DNA from: Planococcus citri
Lineage: Eukaryota; Arthropoda; Insecta; Hemiptera; Pseudococcidae
DNA length: 64,000 nt
NCBI RefSeq assembly: GCF_950023065.1
Contig: NC_088681.1
Span: 53,664,836 to 53,728,835 of the forward strand
Direction: 5' to 3'
The position numbers and the translations under genes were made by a program. The notes beneath the pieces are model-generated. The model searched no databases. It had not been told where the DNA came from and saw only the letters and a program-made list of their open reading frames with translations. This document shows, one piece after another, positions 32,601-42,948 of the stretch. Position 1 is the first letter of the stretch. Each line of letters opens with the position of its first letter.

Positions 32601-35600
32601 CAAAAAATTCATACGTTCGTGAACGACTGAGTTGATTCATAGTGAATCGTTCGCGAACGACTCGATATATTTCATAGAAATTCTGCCATGAACGAATTGA
32701 TATTTTCTAACCATAAAAAAATATATTATTCTGCAAAAAATTCATTCGTTCGTGAACGACTGAGTTGATTCCCATTTCCCAGTGAATCGTTCGCGAACGA
32801 CTCGATATATTTCACAGAAATTCTGCCATGAACGAATTGATATTTGCTAACTATAAAAAAAATGTGTTATTCTGCAAAAAATTCATTCGTTCGTGAACGA
32901 CTGAGTTGATTCCCAGTGAATCGTTCGCGAACGACTCGTGACCGCGAAACAAATGAATTGGTGTTCAATAATGTGTAGATTGTGGTACAACTAACGTAAT
33001 TTCATCTAAAATATCTTCGTTCATGAAGAATTGAAAGTTTGAAACTCATTCTCAATTGAATCGTTCGCGAACGACTCGATATGTTTCACAAAAACTCGAT
33101 CATGATGAACGGATTGATATTTTGAAAACATTCAAGTAGCCTACGTAGGAGAACGAATCACGAATTATTTTGTGAATTTTTGTGAGAAAAATTGATTTGT
33201 TCGCGATGTTCGATCTTGAACAAATTGTTCGCGAATGACTCGGCGTAATGTACCTATTTCATGGAAATTCGGTCATGCCATGAACGAGATTGATGTTTGA
33301 TAAGTTTGGCGGAATAAACAATAATTTTTATTTTATGATAAATTCAATCGCTCGGGAACGACTGACGTCATTTTGATTCTTGAGCGAGACGTTCACGAAC
33401 GACTCGATGTATTTCACAGAAACCAACAGAAACTGTGTCCTGAATAAATCAATGTTCACTAGTGAGTGGAAGAACGAATGATTTTTTTCATGAAAATTCA
33501 TTCGTTCACTAACGATTTAATTCGTTCTCAAATGAATCATTCGCGAACTACATATTTTGTAAATTACTCGTAGGTACTTCGAAATTTCGTTTTTCCCTTC
33601 AAAATTATAATGAATCGGTTACTAAAAAATAATACGATTCTTTTGATGTGATTCATTCATTTCATGTGAATCATATCGATTATCGACCCGTTTCACAAAT
33701 GATTTATTCAAAAAACGATCCAGAATTCATGAGCAATTTCGTTCTTCTCAAGGCTTTTTAATGAAGTGATTTCAATGCCATTAATTTCAATATGGTTATG
33801 ACTCCCCAAGATATTCAAATTTCAAAACTTCAAAAGATGATTAACGAATGAATCGTTCGCGAACGTCTGAACCGCGCATTGATTTTGAAACGATTGTCTC
33901 AAAAATAATGCATCAAGTCCCCCCTCCGCCTCCTCCTCCTCTCACTGCAATAAAAAGAGCTGAAATGTTTCCTCATTTTTCCTCCATTTCCCCAACTTTG
34001 GATATTCACTAGTAGAATCGTTCGCGAACGACTTGGTTTGATTTCGCTAAAACTTGGGCTCGAACATGAAATTGCATTTAAAAAATGGGTTGATTTGATT
34101 GATTTTTAATGGCTGAAAATAATTCATTTATAAAATTAAAGAACCAAATGAATGAATCTTCCATATGTGATTCAGTCGTTCGCGAACGATTATGTTCATT
34201 CTTGGATGGAGTATGTTTTCACAATATGGCTGATAAAAAATAAATAACTTGATACTTGTTGCTCATCTTCTACCAGGTCAAATGTGATTCCTGAATTAAC
34301 TTCGTTCAGCAATGAAGGATTGATTCAGTCGTTCGCGAATGATTTGATCACTACTTTAATGAGTTTTAAATGGCATTTATACTTATTTATTTAATATCTG
34401 CTCCTTGTGGCTCCTGACAGTGTGAACAGATTTCTTCAACGAGGTATTTTTCACGAATAATGAGAATTGTCGTTCGCGAACGATTATGCTAATGACTCGC
34501 TTTCATTCATTTATGGAGTTGGATGCCCTATATTGTTGTTTTTTTTTTTTTTTGATAAGTTCGTGTCATTCTCATTAGTGACATTTGAGGCATTCATTTT
34601 GTTCTGTTTGTGGATCGGTACTGATTTCAAGGAACTGATTCAGTAGTTCGCGAACGATTCCATTCAGCTGGATTATAACTTGATTGTTGAAGTGCCGCGA
34701 TTCATTTATTACCCTTCACTTTACTGTATGCAATTGACAGATTGGCATCCATAGTCTTAGATTGAGAAACTCGTTCGCGAACGATTCGTCAAAAATTGAT
34801 TTCCCTGATTCGAAATTTAGTAGGTAGTTCTAGTTACTTAGTAATCTAAACAAATTGTTGATGAATCACTGTCTTTTTTTTTTTTTTGAATTGGGGCAAG
34901 TTTTTTTCTGGAATTTTTTCCAAAACTGATACAACTTTCGAGACGATTTGAATTCAAGAGATTCGTTTTGATTCTGAACTTGAGCAGAAAAAATTCGAGA
35001 AAATGAAAATGATATAATTTTGTGCGAGAATGAAAGAAATAGGTAGAGTGAATTTCCCCAAAATAAGAATTCAACTGCTATAAAATGATATCTACCCAAT
35101 TTGTTTTCAATTCGTAGCAATAAATAACACAAAGAACTGACTTGATATTATCAATTTGAACTTGTAAGTAGGCGGAAAGCAAATTGAAAGGTGCAAAAAA
35201 ATTAAGTAGTTATTTTTCTATTTACCTATACCTACGTTAAAATTTTATCTTATCGCAGAGTTTGATATGCTGATTTTCAAGCCTCTTATCGTGTAAACAC
35301 ACCAAAACCAAATGGGTTCCCATACTCGACAATTAAAACACACGAATCGACGTGTTATTGTTATCTCGCAAACAATTTGTTAAAGCTTTAAAGTCGTAGG
35401 TAGGTAGGTAAAAGGTACGTATTTCGTACCTGATTATTTATTTGCATTAGCTCCATTTCAATCGATGTCGCAAAATTACTTCCCCTTTCATCTCCTCCTT
35501 AATTACCTCGCATTCCACCAATTTTTGCCATTCTCAAAAATTATCAAGCACACAATACACATTATTATGTCAATATTTTTTGTACAGCCAACCTATTATA

Positions 35601-37302
35601 AGGTTTACATTGAGATGGTACAATACTGGCCGATGAATGGACAATAAATTGCATAATGTGATTCAACGAACCTCAACCTAAATGGTAAACTGATTTTCTG
35701 ACGAGCAGTTATTATTTATTCTGCATCAATTAAAATATAAAACTATCAAAACTATTACCAGTTAGACGCTGATAAGGTGAAATTCGAAGGAAATATAACC
35801 TTGCGACTCATTGATTACGCTCAGTTCAACGAATTATCATTTAATTGCAATAACTAGGTATAGTACCTATCTAATAATTTTTACTTGGGTACTCTAACTA
35901 AACCGAAATACCTACCAATTGAAAGCTCTTGAATATTATTTGGCAACGTCACCAAAAAGGTGGTAATTTTTTTCCTAATATAGCATAGTTTCCAATAATT
36001 TGCTTAATAGAACAAAAAAGCAATTTACTCGTACCATAAAAAAACTGAAAAAATATATCCTACCATGAGCTGTATTGCCTCCGACAAGCATATACTTGGT
36101 GTTATCTTGAACCATTTCAAAAACATCGTAAATTTCTTGAATCGATTTAACTCTGAACCATCTAGATCCCTGAAGTTGCATGGAAAACGAAACATCTGGT
36201 ATTTGAGTATCTTTATCAGAATCACACAAATCACCATCATCATCGAATCCATTCGAACCATTAGTTTTGCACAAGTTTTCGCAAGGTTGCTGGGTCTTGG
36301 AACAGATCTTCATCTGGGACATGATATCCTAAAAGGATTGAATGGCAAAAACCCAAAATAAAAAAATAGCCATCTGTAGCGACGATCAATTCGAGTCACC
36401 TACTTCGATATCGGTGCAAGTTTTCTTCAGCTCGGGAGTAGCATCACTGGCTAGAGACTTGAAAGCGTCCAAAATAGGCCTGTATCCTGTACATCGACAT
36501 ATGTTACCTCCGAAGGAATTCTCAACATCGCTCATGGTGATTTTGCTATCACCGTTGAGTAAGCTGGACACAGAAAAGAGATTCGGTTTAATTGACCACA
36601 GCACTTGGTAATTGGAAAATAATGAGAAAATGTGTACGAAACGAACCTGAACATATTCATGACCATGCCAGGAGTACAATAGCCGCATTGAGTGCCACTA
36701 AATCCGGCCAGAGTGGATTGCACCTTGTGGTATCCATTTCTTCTGTTTCCTATGCCTTCGACTGTGATTATACTCCATCCATAGCAACTAAAAATTGGCA
36801 CTAGACACTGTAATCGATGAATCATATCTATTAGTCAATTGCCTAGCTTGATTCGGAAGGCTCACTATACGAAGATTGAGATAAATAGGTACACGTTTTA
36901 CCAACCGAATTCACTGCGATTATCTCCTCTTTACCGGTTATCAGATTGGGTCTCTTTATGGCAACTATGCAAGCTCCGCAGCCTCCTTCTAAACACATGA
37001 ATTTGGTACCTTTGAGGTTAGCATAGTTCCTTATGTATTCATTCAATGAGGTTTCTGGTGGTACATCGTTTCCAACTGAATAAGTAGTGAAAAAGAGTCA
37101 TTTTAGAAATGGTCGAATTGATCGAAATATAGGTAGGTATTGGACTAAAAGTAGGTACAACCTGTGTAAATGGTATCGTGTATTTTCAACTTGAGTAATC
37201 CCTGTTGAATGACCCTGCATAAAAAAAAAAAAAATAGGTGCAATCCTTATTAGAATACTGGTCCTTGACGATTAAAATTTACATGTTTTAAAAAACTCAC
37301 AT
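20663..37302 (-). CDS. Aldehyde oxidase-like molybdo-flavoenzyme, 5' 904 codons in 18 exons
   Basis: Exons from 5': 37301-37302, 37162-37214, 36906-37075, 36647-36807, 36404-36563, 36064-36328, 31660-31886, 31472-31574, 31153-31283, 30900-31028, 30642-30809, 30387-30552, 30156-30271, 25965-26054, 25676-25886, 21314-21494, 21030-21213, 20663-20858. Every junction keeps phase. The start codon is split, AT in exon 1 and G in exon 2. Cluster 1 cysteines are C46, C51, C54 and C76; the second cluster shows QCGYCTPG and NICRCTGYRPI. The FAD domain has LVGGNTAHGVYR and GTLAGNLSIK; the molybdopterin domain has GEAEYVNDI, GGGYGSK and NTYCRAPG. Family enzymes oxidise aldehydes and N-heterocycles in the cytosol; RAPG marks insect aldehyde oxidase rather than xanthine dehydrogenase. 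The last ~350 residues, including the catalytic glutamate, are not in the window. Confidence 0.93.
21495..24036. repeat. Intron 15, distal part: diverged dispersed repeats
   Basis: Contains repeated blocks such as cactgtaagt...gaaaatgaaatt...acctttgt at ~22080 and ~22280. A second family, cgaatcgactggtgatgg / cctgagtcgattgctgatgg, occurs at ~22005 and ~22967. There is also a long A-run at ~22250-22272. No gene between exon 16 and the coiled-coil ORF. Confidence 0.4.
24037..25593 (-). CDS. Intronless 518-residue coiled-coil protein, nested in the aldehyde oxidase gene
   Basis: One open frame from ATG at 25593 to TGA at 24037. Nearly the whole protein is predicted coiled coil by eye: dense Glu/Lys/Gln with Leu at heptad spacing (ELEQENRKLWLDLKQKQNQ, KLADVEKNLYAV, RDKLQKELKNSQMTLREAE), with few prolines. 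No signal peptide, membrane segment or catalytic motif is seen. Its base composition is much more GC-rich than the intron around it, as expected for real coding DNA. It lies on the same strand as the aldehyde oxidase, inside intron 15, and its ATG is only 83 bp past the donor of exon 15. It could be a retrocopied gene, an independent nested gene or a large terminal exon whose 5' exons I cannot see. I do not recognise an orthologue; a structural or scaffold role is only a guess. Confidence 0.8.
   Translation of the reverse strand: MCTKPKLLPDREELVEKNVELEQENRKLWLDLKQKQNQIVAQNDKIILQEDLLKSRAELKRLLSEYLATIRSLQRNVTFLQNENKILEQRFYKGQMTLRQLTTQGYIDQKEWINENVALKLKLHGIEKEFRRYKHLWDKNTNIAAEIMTAQETIMNLEQKLMECQPLASECKQAKNQLSECEQKLKSATYTSSILKDELHQAKAKAQEIANESEELKKQTTKYTELITRLKEENTSMEHFVEKSFRLEGALAELDDLNVVLKKQESMLGVLFDENQSLKEGISHLFDEINVLKDRNWKLERYANDMEHSYYKAEKNTDALEHRLSYFQTVLSENDRMKLSYEDITKRNRYLEETNNTLMTKLADVEKNLYAVSHALNMTKEENQKLIKDTTALKAELMNSNRKFILENDILKGEYEKQKALASKYSGVIADFKTIQRKFGELQEINFKSKEDMRKMVEQNSYFKDELDALNQQYETTKQDRDKLQKELKNSQMTLREAEAWIKQLEYQLNRLRNPVPS
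26055..26990. other. Intron 13, proximal part
   Basis: No exon seen. Contains several TAGGTAGGTACCT-type motifs (~26380-26540 and ~26720-26750). Confidence 0.35.
26991..28341. mobile_element. 1.35-kb palindromic (foldback-type) element
   Basis: The two halves are reverse complements around ~27666. The outer ends pair: gggcatatacaatttgggca at 26996 with tgcccaaattgtatatgccc ending at 28336. An inner arm at ~27369-27440 (aaggtgcccctggtgacatt...gaggacatc) pairs with ~27947-28014, and the central arms ~27575-27660 pair with ~27705-27790 across a short loop. Between 27190 and 27350 the pairing is lost. The outer arms contain several copies of gtgcccaatttgtatgtg. There is no transposase frame. It lies within aldehyde oxidase intron 13, so the transcript could form a long hairpin. 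Confidence 0.8.
28342..29161. repeat. AT-rich degenerate repeat field
   Basis: Same texture as 12.3-13.5 kb (ttttttgcaatttttacaaa, gacaaaaaaatc). No gene; part of intron 13. Confidence 0.4.
29162..29720 (-). repeat. Tandem repeat, ~125-bp unit, about 4 copies, inverted relative to 17.8 kb
   Basis: Units contain gatatatcgaatggtatgtt, ttcgaggtcgctgagtacga, atatgaacttattttttggg and a GC-rich block with cctctgtgcccc...agggg. Reverse-complementing gives the words of the array at 17.8-18.16 kb. Part of intron 13. Confidence 0.75.
32080..34800. repeat. Array built on the palindrome TCGTTCGCGAACGA
   Basis: About 26 copies or near-copies of a 14-bp perfect palindrome in 2.7 kb of aldehyde oxidase intron 6. 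From ~32200 to ~33075 it is a true tandem repeat of 134-140 bp, each unit carrying one TCGTTCGCGAACGACTCGAT site plus a TTCGTTCGTGAACGACTGAG site ~100 bp away. From ~33.8 to 34.8 kb the sequence between sites is unrelated, yet the sites persist every 127-174 bp. Perfect copies are at 32513, 32647, 32787, 32921, 33061, 34018, 34176, 34470 and 34771. No gene. Confidence 0.92.
34801..36063. other. Intron 6, 5' part
   Basis: No exon or clear repeat beyond TAGGTAGGTA motifs at ~35398-35410 and AT-rich sequence. The palindrome array ends at ~34.8 kb. Confidence 0.35.
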
Positions 37303-37410
37303 TTTTTGCAACGAAAGTTCCACTTAAACGGTATAACTAAATAACACAATATTACGTTCAAAAAAACACGTTTTCACTATAGAACATGCACATTTATAAA
37401 TGTAGAAAGC

Positions 37411-37417
37411 TTTTATA
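37411..37417 (-). promoter_or_regulatory. TATA box of the aldehyde oxidase gene
   Basis: TATAAAA on the minus strand, in context GCTATAAAAGCT, about 110 nt upstream of the split start codon. A start site ~30 nt downstream (~37381-37387) would give a leader of ~80 nt ending at the exon 1 donor GTGAGT (37300). No other TATA box is nearer. Confidence 0.6.
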
Positions 37418-37429
37418 GCTGCTTGCTTC

Positions 37430-38214
37430 GCCCAACTCGACGAGTGTATAACAAACACTTGTTGCTATACGGAGTACATTCGGCTTCATTACAATTCCCC
37501 CCACTTTTCGTGTAGATAGAATTAATAAATTAATGTTCGTATAGTGATGATGGGTTCGTCTGGGTACTTCTAATCGCAGCTAGGCATGTAATGATAGGTA
37601 GCGTTCAAAACGACGCTATCATTACATAATTTAACGATGTTTAGAGTCGGATGTTCAAAGTATTAATTTTTTTTGTGGTCAGAAGAAAATGATGAGAGCT
37701 TAAACAATTAACAGAACACGCTCTTTTCTTTGGCGTGGGTTTCGTGACGATCCATACCCTATGGTTGGATCTAGAGGATAATTAGTAATTCTCATCTTTG
37801 CTACAGTTGTAGGTAGGTACCTACCTGGAATTAATATGCGTGGCCTTGATTAGACTTGTAAATGGTGATTTGAAAGAACTACTGTGGAAATGGGTTGAAT
37901 GTGAAATCAAAATGTGAGTTTTCATTATTATTTTTTTTTCAATTTGGAATATACGAATACTTACACTTAGAATTGATTATGGATGAGGTTGGTGTTTGGT
38001 AGTTAGATAGGTTTTTTCATTTTTATTTTTTTTTTGAGTAGGTAGTTACTGGATTTTGGATGAGAATCAATCCAAAATTTTGTACTGAGTGAAAATTTTT
38101 AAAGTCTTGATGCTCTCTCTGAATAATTAGTTTATTATCTACATTTATTTGCACCTACCTGAATTTCAGAATCTTCAACTCAGGTATTTGAGAATCTGAG
38201 CATATAAAGTTTTA
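37430..38214. other. Intergenic region upstream of the aldehyde oxidase gene
   Basis: No gene. A hairpin-like inverted repeat gtaatgataggtagcgttc...aacgacgctatcattac lies at ~37587-37626. Confidence 0.4.
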
Positions 38215-39599
38215 GAATTTGTGGCAATTTCTCCTTTGAATTTTCAGATCACATAGGTACCTACCTACCTATATAATTCTGTCTAACTTGAAAAAAATTA
38301 CCTTCGGTTCAGATATCTGCTAAAGTGACTCATGTTAGAGGGGACAGGGGGTTACATCTTTTAGCTTTTGAAGAAAAATTACAACCAGAGAACTGACATT
38401 GGATGCCACTTTTCGAATTTTTACCCAAATTTTGCAATTTTTTCAACTTTAACCTAAAATTTTTCCACTCGAATGCACCTTGGGAGGTTATTCTTCGCAT
38501 GATTTTTTTATATCGACGATTTGAATTTTAATTTGAGTCTTAGTAGGTACTTAATATTGATTTTTTTATGATTCTTTAAGCAGACTTCTGGGTACTTTGG
38601 TAACCTCAAAATTAGCTTAGGCTGCACAAGGGTGCTGTTCTAAATATTGATTTGGAATTCCTGTAATTTTTTTTATTGCAAAAATATTTTGGAAATGATT
38701 TTGAAAATCGATTTAAATTTCGTATATCTAGAAACAAATTGGAAATTGAGGAATTATTCAAAAATCTTCATATCTAACCATTTACTGGACCCTTCATGTC
38801 ACTTAGTTACTAGTTAGTCATCAGTTTTCTCATTTTTTTTACGAGGCATTGGAACTTATTGAGCAGCTTCCATAAACTATCAGCTGCTCAAATGAAAAAT
38901 TGAAAGTCCTACTGGGTTTCAAATTTTCCCAAGAAAAGTTGCATAATTGACGAACGATTCAAATGACTGGTTAATAACAAAACACATACATTGCTAGTTA
39001 CATTTGAATTTTAAAAAAAAAAAACACATACTATTTTGAAGACCCTGGCGTAGAGATGACATTTTTTTTAAATGCCTCAAAATTTCTAAATGTGCGATTG
39101 GATATTTAGGCACTTACAAATCTAGAAATTTTCTTCCTGGATCATACCATGATTTCGATTATTAGTACTAACGCTTTTTGAGAACCTTTATCGGTATGAG
39201 CCAGAAAAAAGTATTCATTGAAAAAAAACATGTATTTTTTTGGGCACACATCAAAATTTTTCGAAAAAATGTTCCAAGAGTTCAATAAGGAGCGACGAAG
39301 AGCTTCAGTTCTATAAACCTTCTTTCAAGATCATATCCGTACTGCCGAATTCCATTTAAGGACTATTTTCAACCCAAGTGAAAAAAAAAAATTTTGCAGG
39401 CTCAAATTTTTAAAAAAATCTTGCAAGTCTCAAAACATGTGATTTGGGCAGTTGCATCTGTAAAAATCCTCTTTCTATGCCATATTTCTACAACTTATTA
39501 ATTCGCTTTAAGAGCCACTTTCAACATGAGTAAAAAAAAATGTATTTTTTGGGCTCACATTTTTTCAAAAAAATGCTCCAAAATCTTAAAATGGAATGA

Positions 39600-42030
39600 T
39601 GCCTTAAGAGGGTGACCCCGTCGATATGACGTATTTATGTCTAGAGTAGGGAGAACCTCTACCAACGTGGGAACTACTATTCTCTGTGCATTGATCCCTA
39701 CCCTATTTCTCTTTGTATTATGCCGCTACATACGGAAGGTGACCTCAAGGACATAGGGCATTGAGCTACGTGAACTTTGCCGCGGTTCTCACTTGGTGTC
39801 CTGGATTACATCGGAGAGGACATCAAGTACTTGGTGCCTGGGATTACACCTGAGCAGGTACTGAGTTCTCTATGTACTGTGTACATTGCGTGGGTACGTA
39901 GATTCGATGAGTTAGGAGTTAAATGTGTATTTATCAGTGTGCCCCAATAACGCTTTGGGTTAATCTATTCAGTTTTTCGCTATATAAATGGTATGCTGAT
40001 CCGATTCGTTCATATCAGACTCCGGTTTGGTTGTCAATTCAGTATAATAGCCAGGGCCGGCGGAAGTCCATGTGCAAGCGGGCGCTTGCACTGGGCGAAG
40101 ATTTTCACCCGGTGCAACGCACCGGGCGAAGATTTCAAAACATGATCCTTTTTTTTGTATACAAATTTCAAAACAAATCAAAATCCCTCAAATTTAAAAA
40201 ATATTTCAATTTAAAAAAAAAATAAATAGGCACAACATTTCCAAAAATAACCCTATTTCTTGCATACAAATTTCAAAACAAATCAAAATTCACTCCTCAA
40301 ATTGAAATTATTTCAATTTTTAAAAAAAGTGAAAGTTTCATTTCTGTTGCATAAATTGCATAGCTGACCACTCTGTCATGTAAAGAAGGAGTAGGTAAAA
40401 AGAAAAGTAATATCCTGAATTTTGACAAAAAATTCGCGACGAAATTTACGGAGTGGGAGATTACTCAGAAAATGATGTCCCTTGTGTAAAAAAATACACA
40501 AGTTTTTATACAAACCCCCTCCCCCCAAAAAAGTCCCAAAACTGATACTTTTTTGATTATGTAATTAAATGCCCCTGTGTTTTCAAAAATTTGTTTTTTC
40601 TCAAAAATAATAAAATTTTAAACATTTTGGCGCTTTTAAACTGATGGCGAGAGAAGGTAGATCACAATATTTTTTCAGAGTTCCAGTTTTCATCATTCTC
40701 TTCTTTTAAAAATCATTCAATTCTTGTTGAAAATTGACCCTGAGTTCCTGCCTATTGAATTTTTTCAAACTTGGAAAACCCTATTGAATGAAATCTAATC
40801 TATTGTGTAATTTTTTATATTTTTGCAACGTGCCTCATGCATACTTGAGAAAGTTGTGAAAAAATTGGACTGATCTCAAAAACCAATTTTGGAAGACGGG
40901 GAGTTTGAAGCTATATTTTGTATTAAATAATTCCAAAGTGGAAAAAAGTACAAAAAAATACAAAAAAACAGTGTTGATTAATGATCCAGAATCTGTATGG
41001 ATTATGTTTCCAAACCAAAAACCTGATCATTTTCAGATCTTTTTCGAAAATTTATTAAAAATTGAGGGATCAATCGATTTTTTTCAGCTCAAAAATTCTG
41101 AAGTTCAATTCGAAATTTTGTTCAATCTACATCACAATTTGAAAAATCAAAACAATTGAAACATTTTCCGTTTTCTTTCCATGCTAGCTGTGTTTGTATA
41201 AAAAACGCCGTGGTACTGCTGCAATCTCACTTCTTTTCCTTTCATCATAGCTAATTCAAGATTTTTTGTGCTTTTTGTTTACCCCCCCCCCCCCACAAAG
41301 TGATTCACACTTTTCACCAAATTATGAACATTTAGATCTTGCACCGGGCGGGAAAATGAAAAAGTGCCGGCCCTGATAATAGCTGCAATGATCAGTAACC
41401 TCGTTTTATTCAGCAGCCATGGTATCGCCACTATTATTGGGGTCGGCGTTTAGGGAAGACAATCATGGTGAGATGGTCAGCATTCAGTAAGTACAGACTT
41501 ACATGGTGGTGCCTCCACTAAATTAATTAGAATTACACCCTAGTTAATTGATGATGACTTATGTAGTAGATTGCATACTTCGGCATGTAATCTACCAATG
41601 GCATTTACCTCTAACCTCGCTTCTGGAGCATATCTATTGAAAATAGATATACTCCTGGTGTCAATGCCATGAATCATTGCCATGATCCTCTGTAGTTAAT
41701 ATTAATAATTCTTATTGGTGTTAATTATATCGATGTAACCATACTACATTTATATTATTCATAACATATGTATGATATGTTAAGATCCCATGTAAATATG
41801 ACGAGAAGGGTTTCATTGAATAAAGTTTGTACATAGTAAAATGTCATATGTTCGTTTATTATGTATTTCTGTGTAATATAGGCATGAATTGCTTGCCACT
41901 CATATTCTCAGGGACATCTAAATATGAGCATTGGTATCACCCAGTAGATAGTTAGGATCAGACTCACCCACCTAGTAGTCATTTCTATCTATACCATATT
42001 GGCGACACTTCCTGGTCTATATATAACAAA
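39600..42030 (+). mobile_element. LTR-like insertion carrying a nested hAT element
   Basis: Missing from the homologous repeat at 50-51.6 kb, so it is an insertion. After removing the hAT (40052-41375) about 1.1 kb remains. It has a TATA-like ctatataaatgg at ~39979, an AATAAAG at ~41819 and, near its right end, attggcgacacttcctgg, which resembles tRNA-type primer-binding sites after LTRs of BEL/Gypsy elements. Strong hairpins occur at ~41574-41602 and ~41628-41652. I could not fix its exact ends or a target duplication. A solo LTR plus a little internal sequence is the best guess. Confidence 0.4.
40052..41375. mobile_element. Non-autonomous hAT transposon, 1,324 bp
   Basis: Terminal inverted repeats CAGGGCCGGC...GCCGGCCCTG and a perfect 8-bp target duplication ATAATAGC (40044-40051 and 41376-41383), both diagnostic of hAT elements. 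Subterminal caccgggcg motifs occur near both ends in several copies. No transposase frame exists. It is nested in the LTR-like element at 39.6-42.0 kb. Confidence 0.92.
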
Positions 42031-42400
42031 TTTCTGCAATTTTTCTTCCTACAATTTTAGAAAATTTTAAATCCTGTTGCACCTCTAATTTTTCATCTTG
42101 AATGAGGAGATATCATTCAGATTCTCATACATTAGATTAAAAAAGGGGGCGAAATTGGGGACTGGAAGGTCAATATGTTCTCTTTTCAGTTCTCACGAAA
42201 TATTTTCCTAAAAATTGCTGAGAAATTAGCAAATAATTGCGAAGATTATTGTTCCAAAATCGTGAGAAAATCTTGTAAACTATCCAAGATTCTTCAAAAG
42301 TTATCTGAGAATGAGACAATTATTTTGAAATTGAGATAAAAGCCATGGGCAATTAAATAATTTCAATTTTGTTGTAAAAAAATCTACCAAAGTTGAAAAT

Positions 42401-42948
42401 CATGTAAAAATTGTTTTCTTTCTCTCATTTTCTATGTAGTTCCTTTTCTTTCATTGGTACATACTTCAGAAATGAAAAAAATTAATGGCCTTTCTGCCTC
42501 CCTTCCACCTTGAATGAAATTAGAAGCTTCTTTATGAATCGTAGGTACCTAGGTGCTTGATAACGTACAATATATTTTATTTTCAATATTGGAAAATTGT
42601 TTCAAAATCGTATTCCAACCTGACTTGAAAAAATTGAAAGAAAATCCTCCGAAAATTTAAACTTTTTCAAAAATGCTGACAACGTCTGACATTGACAGAT
42701 ATCGAAAATTATCTGAAAAATTGTAAAATTCACCACCATCCCCCCCCCCCCATCTACCGGACATTTTAAAAATTTCTTGCCATTTTTTTCATCAGTTCCA
42801 AACTTTTCAAATGAAGAAATCATGGAATGCGAGAATGGAGAATGTGAATAAAAACAAACAAGTAAAACACCTACGAACTGGTTGACTAATCTAATTTCAA
42901 AAACAAAAGAATGCTTATAGAGCTTATTGAGCATAAAATATGATGATT
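42401..42948. other. 3' flank of the P450 gene
   Basis: No gene; AT-rich, with a C-run at ~42741-42751. The P450 3' UTR is expected here; no clear AATAAA within 100 nt of the stop on the minus strand was noted. Confidence 0.35.

Larger units (their letters stand above)
38215..42400 (+). repeat. Left copy of a ~1.6-kb dispersed repeat, interrupted by an insertion
   Basis: 38215-39600 and 42030-42400 match 49960-51580 in the same order and orientation. Shared words include gtggcaatttctcctttgaa, gattggayatttaggyac, tctagaaattttcttcctkg, acgctttttgagaacctt, ttctcacgaaatatttt and agcaaataattgcgaaga. Identity is moderate with many indels. The segment 39600-42030 is absent from the other copy. No coding frame is preserved. 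Confidence 0.7.

Noticed and set aside
40052..41375. Transposase gene inside the hAT element (100-, 84- and 70-residue frames)
   Set aside because: All frames are short, AT-rich and lack hAT dimerisation or catalytic motifs; the element is non-autonomous.
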